DNA of 57,122 bases from contig WTGB01000002.1 in the NCBI GenBank assembly GCA_011523735.1, forward strand, positions 1-57,122, written 5' to 3'. A program made the position numbers and the translations under genes. The DNA comes from Chloroflexota bacterium (GTDB lineage Bacteria > Chloroflexota > Anaerolineae > Aggregatilineales > Phototrophicaceae). The notes beneath the pieces were generated by a model, which was not told the DNA's origin, did not search any database, and saw only the letters and a list, made by a program, of their open reading frames with translations. This document shows, one piece after another, positions 27,378-35,664 of the stretch; position 1 is the first letter of the stretch, and the number at the start of each line of letters is the position of its first letter.

Positions 27378-28757
27378 ATGACTGTATATAATGCGAGCTA
27401 TTGGAAAGCGGCGTTCGCGGATTGGCGGGTGAATACCGGCGCTATCCCCGTCGCCTGTATCGATTGCGAGTGCAACTTGACAGCAACTGAGAGAAAGAGT
27501 TCTGGCTACTGGCAACTGATCCGCGGCAACCGGTCTTTTCGCTATCTGTGGTCGGGGCAAATTGTCAGCTTGACCGGCGACTGGTTCAATCTGATCGCCT
27601 CAGCCGCGCTAATTGCCACCTTGACGCAATCTGGCACTGCTGTTGGCGGTTTGTTCGTCGTGCGGATGCTGGCGCCCTTCCTCGTCAGTCCCTTCGCCGG
27701 CGTCGTGGCGGATCGCTATAATCGCAAGGCGATCGTGATCAGCACCGATGTGCTGCGCTGTTTTGTCGTGCTTGGCTTCTTGTTGGTGCGAAGTCCCGAG
27801 CAAGTCTGGCTCATCTATGTGCTGACCGCGATACAGAGCGCCTCGCAGGGTTTCTACTTTCCCGCTTGGAATTCGATCTTGCCAGATATCACCAAACGCG
27901 AGGAACTCGGCATTGCCAATGCCCTGTCTTCAGCGACCTGGTCGACGATGTTGGCGTTTGGCGCGGCTTTGGGCGGGCTGGTGTCGGGTGTAGTGGGTTA
28001 TTATCCGGCATTTGTGATAGACGCCATCACGTTTCTGCTCAGCGCGCTTATCGTGTTCCGCATGCCTTATCAATCTCAGTTGAAGGCGGGCGCTGACCAG
28101 TCAATCATAGCGGGCATTCGTCAATACCTTGACGGGCTGGGCTACCTGCGGCGGCACATCGACACCTTTTCCATCGCCATCCACAAGGGTGTTCTGGGCT
28201 TGCTAATCATCGGCTTCTATCAGGTTATTCAAGTGACGATCGCCGAGCAGTATTTCCCTATTGGCGAGGGTGGCAGCATCAGCCTGGGCTTGATTTATGT
28301 CATGTCGGGGATCGGCTCCGGCATAGGTCCGATACTGGGGCGGAACTGGGCGCGGGATCGCGATCGGCAATTGCGCCTGATGATCGCGTTTGGCTATGTT
28401 TGCGCTCTGGCCGGTTTCATGATCTCAGCCACGCTGATTTCTTTTCCTGTCATCCTGTTCGGCGCTTTGCTGCGCGGCATCGGCGGAGGCTTGATCTGGG
28501 TGCTGGGCACACAACTGCTGCTGCAGATTGTGCCGAATCAAGTGCGCGGGCGCGTCTTTTCGACCGAGTTCGCCTTGTATACGCTTTTCGCAGCGGTTTC
28601 CTCTGGCGCGACTGGTTTGCTTATCGATACGGGGATGGGGATCAGCGGCGTGCTGCTGCTCGGCTGCGTGCTGCTCTTCATCCCGATTATGTTGTGGACG
28701 CTGTGGATCCAGTTTGGCAAACGCGATCTGGTTACAGCGGGAACGTCTGTTGCATGA
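27378..28757 (+). CDS. Major facilitator superfamily transporter (MFS_3 / EntS-like)
   Basis: Up to 459 residues with about 11-12 membrane segments. The family-like part begins with IRGNRSFRYLWSGQIVSLTGDWF, and the MFS loop signature GVVADRYNRKAIV follows segment 2. The true start is uncertain: homology begins about 45 residues in, so TTG 27477 is a good alternative to ATG 27378. By family it is a drug, siderophore or metabolite exporter. It precedes the aminotransferase gene by 63 bp and may export a product of that operon or be unrelated to it. Confidence 0.82.
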   Translation: MTVYNASYWKAAFADWRVNTGAIPVACIDCECNLTATERKSSGYWQLIRGNRSFRYLWSGQIVSLTGDWFNLIASAALIATLTQSGTAVGGLFVVRMLAPFLVSPFAGVVADRYNRKAIVISTDVLRCFVVLGFLLVRSPEQVWLIYVLTAIQSASQGFYFPAWNSILPDITKREELGIANALSSATWSTMLAFGAALGGLVSGVVGYYPAFVIDAITFLLSALIVFRMPYQSQLKAGADQSIIAGIRQYLDGLGYLRRHIDTFSIAIHKGVLGLLIIGFYQVIQVTIAEQYFPIGEGGSISLGLIYVMSGIGSGIGPILGRNWARDRDRQLRLMIAFGYVCALAGFMISATLISFPVILFGALLRGIGGGLIWVLGTQLLLQIVPNQVRGRVFSTEFALYTLFAAVSSGATGLLIDTGMGISGVLLLGCVLLFIPIMLWTLWIQFGKRDLVTAGTSVA

Positions 28758-28820
28758 CAGCCGCGGCGCGCAAGGAAAATCATTGACTGGCAAGCGCGTG
28801 ACATGGGATAGATACTGACG

Positions 28821-29912
28821 ATGATTCCTTTCAATCAACTTAAGCCGCTGCATGATTTGCTGGCGGACGAGATCCACGAAGCGCTGCGGCGTGTGGCCGA
28901 TAGCGGCTGGTATATCCTTGGTCCGGAAGTGCGGGAATTTGAGCAGGAGTTCGCCGAATATCATGGCGCGGCTCGCGCTGTCAGCGTCGCAAGCGGCACG
29001 GATGCGATCGAGTTAGGGCTGCTTGCCGGTGGCGTTGGCGCGGGCGACGAGGTGATCACGGTTGCGCATACGGCGATGGCGACTGTGACCGCGATTGAAA
29101 GCACAGGCGCCAAGCCTGTTTTGGCTGATATTGACCTGGAGACCTATACGCTGAATCCACTGGCGGCGCGCGAAGCCATAACCGAGCGCACTCGCGCTAT
29201 TGTCGTCGTGCATCTCTATGGACAGCCGGCGGATATGGACGGGCTAAAAGTCCTAGCTGACGAGCACAACTTGCTGGTGATCGAGGATTGCGCGCAGGCG
29301 CATGGCGCTGAGCACAAGGGGCGCAAGGTCGGCACGATCGGCGATATAGGCGCTTTCAGCTTCTATCCCACCAAGAACATGGGCGCCTATGGCGATGGCG
29401 GCGCCGTCATCACTAGCAGCCTTGAGTATGCCGAGCGCCTGGAAAAGCTGCGCAATTATGGGCAGACGACCCGCTACAGGCATCATTCGCGCGGGACGAA
29501 CAGTCGCCTCGATGAGATGCAGGCGGCAGTGCTGCGCGTGAAACTCAGGCATCTGGACAAGCACAATAAGCGCCGAAAGGAAATTGCCGCGCTCTACGAC
29601 GCGAATCTGCATTCGGTGGCGGGTCCCCCTGTCCTCGGGGATCGACGGCACGTGTATCACCTCTACGTCATTCGCGATCGAGACCGGGATGGGTTGATGA
29701 CAGCGCTGCAAGAGCGAGGGATCGGCACGCTGATACATTATCCGGTACCGGTGCACCTGCAGGAATCCCACCGCGACCTGAGCCTGCCAGCGGGCAGCCT
29801 GCCGGAGACAGAAAAAGCCGCTCGCGAGATTTTATCGCTGCCGCTGTACATCGGTCTAGGCGACGAAGAGGTCTTGCGCGTTTGCGCCGAGATCGAGAAA
29901 CTCCGAGGTTAG
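28821..29912 (+). CDS. DegT/DnrJ/EryC1/StrS-family sugar aminotransferase
   Basis: 363-residue PLP enzyme that transaminates a keto-sugar nucleotide. Signatures: FNQLKPLHDLLADEI at the start, SVASGTDAIELGL, D156 in EDCAQAHGA contacting the PLP ring nitrogen, and the Schiff-base K185 in FSFYPTKNMGAYGDGG. ATG 28821 opens the frame. The following SDR gene starts 4 bp after the stop, and the downstream acyltransferases suggest the amino group is then acylated. The specific sugar (3-amino or 4-amino) cannot be decided from sequence alone. Confidence 0.92.
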   Translation: MIPFNQLKPLHDLLADEIHEALRRVADSGWYILGPEVREFEQEFAEYHGAARAVSVASGTDAIELGLLAGGVGAGDEVITVAHTAMATVTAIESTGAKPVLADIDLETYTLNPLAAREAITERTRAIVVVHLYGQPADMDGLKVLADEHNLLVIEDCAQAHGAEHKGRKVGTIGDIGAFSFYPTKNMGAYGDGGAVITSSLEYAERLEKLRNYGQTTRYRHHSRGTNSRLDEMQAAVLRVKLRHLDKHNKRRKEIAALYDANLHSVAGPPVLGDRRHVYHLYVIRDRDRDGLMTALQERGIGTLIHYPVPVHLQESHRDLSLPAGSLPETEKAAREILSLPLYIGLGDEEVLRVCAEIEKLRG

Positions 29913-29916
29913 CTGA

Positions 29917-30921
29917 ATGGACCTTGGCGGAGGATTTCGCGGAGCGCGCGCTCTGGTGACCGGCGGCCTGGGCTTCACGGGCAGCAATTTGGCGATTGGC
30001 TTGGTGGAGGCCGGCGCGGATGTCACCATCGTGGACGCCATGATTCCCGGTTATGCCGGCAACCTCTTCAATATCGCGCCGATAGAATCCCGCGTGACGG
30101 TGAACTTCTGCGATGTCCGCGATGCCAACGCGATGAATTATCTGGTGCGCGGGCATGACTATGTCTTTCATCTTGCTGGGCAGGTCGATCATATCCTGAG
30201 CCTGAGCGATCCCTTCCCGGATATCGACATCAATATCAAAGGCACGGCGGTGGTGATGGAGGCGCTGCGGAGGCATAACCCCTCTGCGAAGCTGATCTAC
30301 ACAGGTACGCGGGGGCAGTATGGACCGGCTGTTTCGTTGCCGGTCAACGAAGAAGCGCCGACGCATCCCAAGGGCATCTACGAGATATCCAATTTGACGG
30401 CTGAAAAGATCATTCAGGTGTATAACGATGCGCATGGGATTGCGGCGGTCCTCCTGCGGCTGACCAACATTTACGGTCCACGGGCGCAGATGAAACACCC
30501 GCGTTATGGGGTGGCCAATTGGTTTGTGCGCCTTGCGCTAGACGATGAGGCGATCAAGGTCTTCGGCGATGGCAGAATCCTGCGCGATTTCCTGTACATT
30601 GATGACGCGGTTGAAGCGATCATGATGAGCGCGTTGGCGCCGTCGGCCGTCGGCGAAGTGCTCAATGTCGGCGTAGACAAGCCGACTGATTTCGTCGAAC
30701 TGGCGGAGACGATTATCGATGTCGCTGGCAGCGGCCGTTGGGGATATGCGCCCTTCTCGCCAGAACGCGAGGCGCAGGAGCCGGGCGATTTCTATTCTGA
30801 TATCGGCAAGATAGGCCGGCTGGTCGGCTGGGCGCCGCGGACGGCATTGGCGGATGGATTGCGTCAGACGGTAGAATTCTATCGTGCGCACAAGGCGCAT
30901 TATTGGGGGAAAGATGCCTAA
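29917..30921 (+). CDS. NAD-dependent epimerase/dehydratase with atypical active site
   Basis: 334-residue extended SDR, with Rossmann motif GGLGFTGSNL at residues 16-25. It has T129-G-T131 and Y155 of the usual active site, but the canonical Lys of Y-x3-K is Asn here (YEISN, N159); the next Lys is K164. Sister sequences with the same YxISNLTAEK wording exist from memory, so this may be a subfamily trait rather than a mutation. Likely supplies the keto-sugar substrate for the aminotransferase (4,6-dehydratase or epimerase role). Its stop overlaps the next gene's start. Confidence 0.88.
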   Translation: MDLGGGFRGARALVTGGLGFTGSNLAIGLVEAGADVTIVDAMIPGYAGNLFNIAPIESRVTVNFCDVRDANAMNYLVRGHDYVFHLAGQVDHILSLSDPFPDIDINIKGTAVVMEALRRHNPSAKLIYTGTRGQYGPAVSLPVNEEAPTHPKGIYEISNLTAEKIIQVYNDAHGIAAVLLRLTNIYGPRAQMKHPRYGVANWFVRLALDDEAIKVFGDGRILRDFLYIDDAVEAIMMSALAPSAVGEVLNVGVDKPTDFVELAETIIDVAGSGRWGYAPFSPEREAQEPGDFYSDIGKIGRLVGWAPRTALADGLRQTVEFYRAHKAHYWGKDA

Positions 30922-31681
30922 ACGCGATATCCATTCCAGCGCTAGCCTCGGCGACAATATCTCCATCTACGGCGATCTGACACTCTCCGCTGGCGTTGAA
31001 ATCGGCGCCAATGTCGCCTTCTATAACAGTGTCGTCATCGGTGAAAACACCAAAATCCTGTCGGGCGCGGTCATCGGTCGCCCGCCCATCCGCTCTGGCG
31101 TCACCAATCGCGAAGTCAGCGCCGGCGATGCTACCGTTCGGATCGGCGCGAACTGCGTCATCGGCGCCAACGCCGTTCTCTATACCAACCTGCAAATCGG
31201 CGACCGCGTCCTGATCGGCGACCTGGCGTCCATCCGCGAGGGCTGCCGACTCAGCGACGAATCCGTGGTCGGGCGCGGCGTGCTGATGATGTACGATAGC
31301 GTTGTTGGCGCACGCAGCCGCATTATCGACGGCGCGATCATCACCGGCAATATGATGATCGAGTCAGATGTTTTCATCGGTCCCGGCGTCACCACCGTCA
31401 ACGACAACGATGTCTATCTCATGCGATTCGGACTGCTGTCCTTCGCCGCTAGAGGTCCGACCGTACGGCGGTTTGCCCTTATTGGTACCGGCGCCATGCT
31501 CGCAGCCAAGATCGAGATCGGAACCGGCGCGATCGTCGCGCCCGGCGCTGTCGCCACCAAGGATGTCCCACCCTGGATGATTGTGGCTGGTGTACCCGCT
31601 CGCGAGTTGAGTCCGGTGGATGAGGCGGTGCGAAGAAGTATCCTGCAGCGTTTCAACCTGACCGAAAGCGATTTTGAATGA
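30914..31681 (+). CDS. Left-handed beta-helix (hexapeptide) acyltransferase, copy 1
   Basis: 255-residue hexapeptide-repeat acyltransferase; most of the chain is [LIV]-G-x4 turns (for example IGANVAFYNSVVIGENTKILSGAVIG). It would transfer an acyl group, typically acetyl, to an amino sugar. ATG 30914 lies inside the end of the epimerase gene (8-bp overlap). It carries the block GRPPIR-x-G-x-TNR-x-VS shared with its neighbour copy. The C-terminal VPPWMIVAGVPAREL is typical of the family. Most likely acylates the product of the upstream aminotransferase. Confidence 0.9.
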   Translation: MPKRDIHSSASLGDNISIYGDLTLSAGVEIGANVAFYNSVVIGENTKILSGAVIGRPPIRSGVTNREVSAGDATVRIGANCVIGANAVLYTNLQIGDRVLIGDLASIREGCRLSDESVVGRGVLMMYDSVVGARSRIIDGAIITGNMMIESDVFIGPGVTTVNDNDVYLMRFGLLSFAARGPTVRRFALIGTGAMLAAKIEIGTGAIVAPGAVATKDVPPWMIVAGVPARELSPVDEAVRRSILQRFNLTESDFE

Positions 31682-31763
31682 GCCCGATCTTGATCCTCGC
31701 CCCAATCAACGACAGTGTTGTCCACATCCTTACTGCGCCTGCTATTTCCTAACAGGAGGTTTT

Positions 31764-32531
31764 GTGTCCACTTGTGATATTCACCCATCCGTACGCCTTG
31801 GCAGCAATGTCAAAATCCTTGGCGACTTGAGCCTGGCAGAAGGCGTTGAGGTCGGTTCCAACGTGACCTTCTATCCCAATGTCTTCGTCGGCGCTAATTC
31901 CCGAATCCTCGAAGGCAGCGTGATCGGCCGTCCTCCAATCCGCGCTGGCACAACTAACCGCCCGGTCAGCCTCGGTGATAGAACCGTTCGAATCGGCGCC
32001 GACTGCGTCGTTGGCGCGAACTGTGTTCTTTACACACATGTGAATATCGCGGAAAATGTGCTGATCTGTGATCTCACATCCATCCGCGAAGGCAGCCGCC
32101 TGGCAGAAGGCGCTGTCATCGGACGCATGACCACCCTGATGCACGATGTCAGCATCGGCGAGCGCACGCGAATCACCGACAACATTCACATCACTGGCAA
32201 CGCCCACATTGAAGCGGATGTATTCATAGGACCTGGTGTTTCCAGCGCCAACGACAATGATGTCTATCTCAGGCGCTTTGGCTTGCTGCCGTTTGAAACC
32301 AACGGTCCGACCATTCGCCGCTTTGCCGTGATCGGCACCGGGGCGATCCTGACGCCCGGCATCGAGATCGGCACGGGCGCTGTGGTGGCGACCGGCGCGA
32401 TGGCGACCAAAGATGTGCCGCCCTGGACGATCGTCGCCGGTGCGCCCGCCCGCGGGATTAGCAGTATTGATGACGAGACACGCCTGCAAGTGCTGCAACA
32501 TTTTGGCCTGAACCCGGACGAGACAGCATGA
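31764..32531 (+). CDS. Left-handed beta-helix (hexapeptide) acyltransferase, copy 2
   Basis: 255-residue paralogue of the preceding acyltransferase, same length and same blocks (GRPPIRAGTTNRPVS, DLTSIREG, FIGPGVSSANDNDVYLRRFGLL, VPPWTIVAGAPARG). GTG 31764 is selected because a perfect AGGAGG sits at 31755-31760; the frame is open upstream to 31674 without family similarity. The 82-bp gap before it is the only non-overlapping junction after the first gene of the operon, consistent with tandem duplication. Its stop overlaps the GT2 start (ATGA). Two copies suggest two acylation sites or two acyl donors. Confidence 0.9.
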   Translation: MSTCDIHPSVRLGSNVKILGDLSLAEGVEVGSNVTFYPNVFVGANSRILEGSVIGRPPIRAGTTNRPVSLGDRTVRIGADCVVGANCVLYTHVNIAENVLICDLTSIREGSRLAEGAVIGRMTTLMHDVSIGERTRITDNIHITGNAHIEADVFIGPGVSSANDNDVYLRRFGLLPFETNGPTIRRFAVIGTGAILTPGIEIGTGAVVATGAMATKDVPPWTIVAGAPARGISSIDDETRLQVLQHFGLNPDETA

Positions 32532-33547
32532 GCCGGATTTCAATCGTCGTCCCCGTTTATCATAACGCGCGCAGTTTGGAGGACTTGCTGGACGAATTCC
32601 GCGCGGTCGCGGCGCGCAACCCGGACGATGAATTCGAGTTCATCTTCGTCGATGACGGCTCGCGGGATGAATCCTTTGCCGTGCTGGAGGGACTGGCGGC
32701 ATCCGAGTCGCGTATGAAGGTGGCGAAACTGTCGCGCAATTTCGGCTCGAACCCAGCGATTATGGCTGGCTTGAGCCTGGCGCGGGGTGATGCGGTGGCC
32801 GCCATCGCCGCGGATTTGCAAGATCCGCCGGCTCTGCTGCATGATATGATCGCGCATTGGCGCGAGGAGCATAAGGTTGTCATCGCGGCTCGTCGGGGTC
32901 GCGGGGACCCCTTTCCCACATCCCTGTTTTCGAATACCTTCTATCGGCTATTCCGCCGCTTCGCCATCAAGAGCATGCCCAGGCGCGGCTTTGATTTCTT
33001 CCTGATTGACAAGCAAGTGTGCTCGCTCATAAACGGGATTCAGGAGAACAATGCCTATCTGATGGGCTTAATCCTCTGGCTGGGATTTGAACCGTATGTC
33101 ATCGAGTATGATCGTGACGCGCGGGCGGAGCGATACGGCCAATCCATGTGGACACTGGGCAAAAAACTCAAGTATTTCGCTGATTCATTCGTAGCCTTTT
33201 CTCACTTCCCCATTCGCATATCGTCGGCTTTGGGTATCATTTTCAGCTTGTTCGGCCTGCTGTATGCGATATGGGTCATCTATGCTCGTCTGGCTTTGGG
33301 CATCGAAACGGAAGGCTGGGCATCGCTTATCGTGGTGGTCTTGATCGCGGCCGGCGTACAGATGCTCATCCTGGGCATCATCGGGGAGTATATGTGGCGC
33401 AATCTGGATGAGACGAGGCGGCGTCCTCGCTTTATCATCGAGCAAGTCATCCAACACGAGCGAGCTGATCCCGCAAGCGCGGAGGAGGACCTCGAACCAG
33501 CGAAATCGCAGCAGAAACTTGAAAGCTTGAGAGCGAGGGCAGAATGA
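32528..33547 (+). CDS. GT2 glycosyltransferase, polyprenyl-phosphate glycosyltransferase type
   Basis: 339 residues. GT-A catalytic domain with DDGS (D42-D43) and the DLQDPP acceptor/metal motif (D96-P101), followed by two C-terminal membrane segments and the GEYMWRN-type tail characteristic of GtrB/DPM-like enzymes. These move a sugar from a nucleotide donor to a membrane polyprenyl phosphate. Coupled to both neighbours by ATGA overlaps. It would load the acyl-amino sugar onto lipid for use by a periplasmic GT-C enzyme, such as those of the nearby sqdB operon (inference). Confidence 0.92.
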   Translation: MSRISIVVPVYHNARSLEDLLDEFRAVAARNPDDEFEFIFVDDGSRDESFAVLEGLAASESRMKVAKLSRNFGSNPAIMAGLSLARGDAVAAIAADLQDPPALLHDMIAHWREEHKVVIAARRGRGDPFPTSLFSNTFYRLFRRFAIKSMPRRGFDFFLIDKQVCSLINGIQENNAYLMGLILWLGFEPYVIEYDRDARAERYGQSMWTLGKKLKYFADSFVAFSHFPIRISSALGIIFSLFGLLYAIWVIYARLALGIETEGWASLIVVVLIAAGVQMLILGIIGEYMWRNLDETRRRPRFIIEQVIQHERADPASAEEDLEPAKSQQKLESLRARAE

Positions 33548-34434
33548 AAATCGCAGGTATTGTACCGCCGATGGCGACGCCGTTCAACGCAGACGAGACT
33601 GTTGACGAAGCGTCTCTTCGCGCGGAAGTGGAGTATTTGATCAGGTCAGCGGGAGTGCATGGCCTGGCGGTCGGTGGCAGCACGGGCGAAGGTCACGCCC
33701 TGACCACTGATGAACTCCGCTGTATCGTTGGGGGTGCGGTCGATGCCGCCGCCGGTCGCGTGCCGGTCATCGCCGGCATCATCGTCGACAGCACGCGGCA
33801 GGCGCTGGAGAAGGCGAAGGCGCTGGCCGACCTTGATGTCGCTGCGCTGCAAGTGACGCCGGTGCATTACCTCTTTCGCCCCAGCGACGAAACGATGTTC
33901 GAACACTTTGCCCGGCTCGCCGAGGCAGCGGCGCAACCGGTGATGGTTTACAATGTCGTGCCTTGGTCTTACTGCTCGCCGGCGCTGCTGGACAAGATGA
34001 TGCGCGAGATTCCCGGTTTGATCGGCGTCAAGCAGAGCGCGGGCGATCTCAAGCTTCTGGCTGACCTGCTGCATAATTCGGCCGATGCCGGCGTAATTAT
34101 GTCGGCAGTGGACGCCTTGCTCTATCCGTCATTCGCTTTGGGCGCGCACGGGGCGATCGCGGCGATCCTGACGGCAGCGCCGGAATTGTGCGTGACATTG
34201 TGGGATCAAGTTCAGGCGGGCGATCATGTCGGCGCGCTGGCGACACATGTGAAGCTGCTGCCGATTTGGAATGCCATCATGGACGATAATCTGCCCGCCA
34301 ACGTGAAGACGGCGCTGGCTTTGCAGGGGCGCCCGGCCGGTGTGCCGCGGATGCCGATGCCAGCGAGCTCAGCCGAGCAACGCCGGGCGATCAAGGCGGC
34401 GCTTGAGGCGGCGGGGATTCCGGTCTGCGGCTAA
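33544..34434 (+). CDS. DapA / N-acetylneuraminate lyase family aldolase
   Basis: 296-residue class I aldolase of the dihydrodipicolinate synthase family. Active-site pieces: GGSTGEG (44-50, in place of the usual GTTGE), Y136 in MVYNVVP and Schiff-base K163 in GVKQSAGD. Whether it makes or splits a bond, and with which substrate (pyruvate plus semialdehyde, KDG, sialic-acid-like), is not readable. Position last in the sugar operon, coupled by ATGA to GT2, is unusual. The convergent sugar-acid dehydratase gene 4 bp away offers a KDG-type aldolase role instead. Confidence 0.85.
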   Translation: MKIAGIVPPMATPFNADETVDEASLRAEVEYLIRSAGVHGLAVGGSTGEGHALTTDELRCIVGGAVDAAAGRVPVIAGIIVDSTRQALEKAKALADLDVAALQVTPVHYLFRPSDETMFEHFARLAEAAAQPVMVYNVVPWSYCSPALLDKMMREIPGLIGVKQSAGDLKLLADLLHNSADAGVIMSAVDALLYPSFALGAHGAIAAILTAAPELCVTLWDQVQAGDHVGALATHVKLLPIWNAIMDDNLPANVKTALALQGRPAGVPRMPMPASSAEQRRAIKAALEAAGIPVCG

Positions 34435-34438
34435 AGCG

Positions 34439-35608
34439 TCAATCCACCGAATAACGCGCCAGGGCGTCACGATTAAGTTCGATGCCGAGCCCCGGCTTTT
34501 GCAGCAGTTGAATCTCGCCATTGACCATCTCCAGTTCGTCGGCGACCAATTCATCGCGCAGGACCGACTCCGACAGATGCGCCGGCAGCCATTCGATGAA
34601 GGGGCAGCAAGCGGTGGCGAAACCCAGATGGGCGCTGGCCGCAATACCGATGCCGGTTTTCCAGCAATGGGGGACGATTAGCCGGCCATAATCGGCCGCG
34701 AGTTGTGCGACCTTGCGCGCCTCGGTGAAGCCGCCGACCCGCCCGACATCCGGCTGCAAGACATCCAGCTTGCCGCGATGCGCCAGATCGAGAAATTCAA
34801 AATGCGTATTCTGCCACTCGCCGGCGGCGATGCGGATCGGCGAATGGTCGCAGATGAAGGCGTAGCCCTCCAGGTCGTCGATATTGATGGGCGTCTCCAG
34901 GAAGAAGAGATCGAAAGGCTCGAGCTGCTTGATCACCCGCAGCGCCGTCCGCGCGTCGTCCCAGGCGTAAGCGACATCGACCATCAGGGTCATCTCGCTA
35001 CCGACGGCGTCGCGGCATTCAGCGACGATGTCGGCGATATGATCGTCATGTTCTTGCAAGGCGTTGTGGGTGTAGGGACCGTTAATGCAGATCTCCAGCT
35101 TGGCCGCCTTGAAGCCATAGGCGCGCGCTTGCAGCAGCTTCGCCTTCAACGAGTGGCGGTATTCGCCCAGCGTGTCGCCAATAGGCAGCAGCGAGGCGTA
35201 GGGGGTGATCGAGTCTTTGACCGCGCCGCCGAGCAGCTTGTAGACAGGTACATCCAGAGCTTTGCCTTTGATATCCCAAAGCGCCATATCGATGGCGCCC
35301 AAGGCGCAAATAAGGGCGCCGCGCCGGCCGTTCATCTTCGAGCCGCTGTAGAGTTTCTGCCAGATAGCTTCCGGCTGCAGCGGGTCTTGGCCGATGAGCA
35401 TCTCCTCCAAGCCCAAGCCCATGATGTGCGTACCCATCGCTTGAATGCAGGCGCGGGCAATCCAGGGATTGACATCCGTCTCGCCGATGCCGCTGATGCC
35501 GGCGTCGGTGTGGATCTCAACCACCAGGTTGTCTTGCGCCGAGGAGCAGGCTTCGGTGTGAAATTCTGGAACCAGCAGAACGTGGCAATCAATGCGAGTG
35601 ATTTTCAT
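34439..35608 (-). CDS. Enolase-superfamily sugar-acid dehydratase
   Basis: 389-residue mandelate racemase/muconate lactonising subgroup protein. Metal ligands appear in MVDVAY, FFLETP and IAAGEW, and the general base His in PHCWKTG. The usual K-x-K is K-L-E here (KAAKLEI), which occurs in some dehydratase clades. It probably dehydrates an aldonic or uronic acid to a 2-keto-3-deoxy acid. Start ATG 35608, behind AGGATG. It is last in the minus-strand run after GH42, and converges with the DapA-family aldolase, which could cleave such a keto-deoxy acid. Confidence 0.86.
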   Translation of the reverse strand: MKITRIDCHVLLVPEFHTEACSSAQDNLVVEIHTDAGISGIGETDVNPWIARACIQAMGTHIMGLGLEEMLIGQDPLQPEAIWQKLYSGSKMNGRRGALICALGAIDMALWDIKGKALDVPVYKLLGGAVKDSITPYASLLPIGDTLGEYRHSLKAKLLQARAYGFKAAKLEICINGPYTHNALQEHDDHIADIVAECRDAVGSEMTLMVDVAYAWDDARTALRVIKQLEPFDLFFLETPINIDDLEGYAFICDHSPIRIAAGEWQNTHFEFLDLAHRGKLDVLQPDVGRVGGFTEARKVAQLAADYGRLIVPHCWKTGIGIAASAHLGFATACCPFIEWLPAHLSESVLRDELVADELEMVNGEIQLLQKPGLGIELNRDALARYSVD

Positions 35609-35630
35609 AATTCATCCTGTTTCTTTACTA

Positions 35631-35658
35631 GCCACAGAGATCACAGAGGACACAAAGT
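35631..35658 (+). repeat. CCACAGAG-type repeat fragment
   Basis: GCCACAGAGATCACAGAGGA and the bases that follow resemble the short CACAGAGG intergenic repeats found in many bacterial genomes. A second fragment is at about 14620-14638. It lies between the GH42 and enolase-superfamily genes. Confidence 0.45.
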
Positions 35659-35664
35659 TATCGT

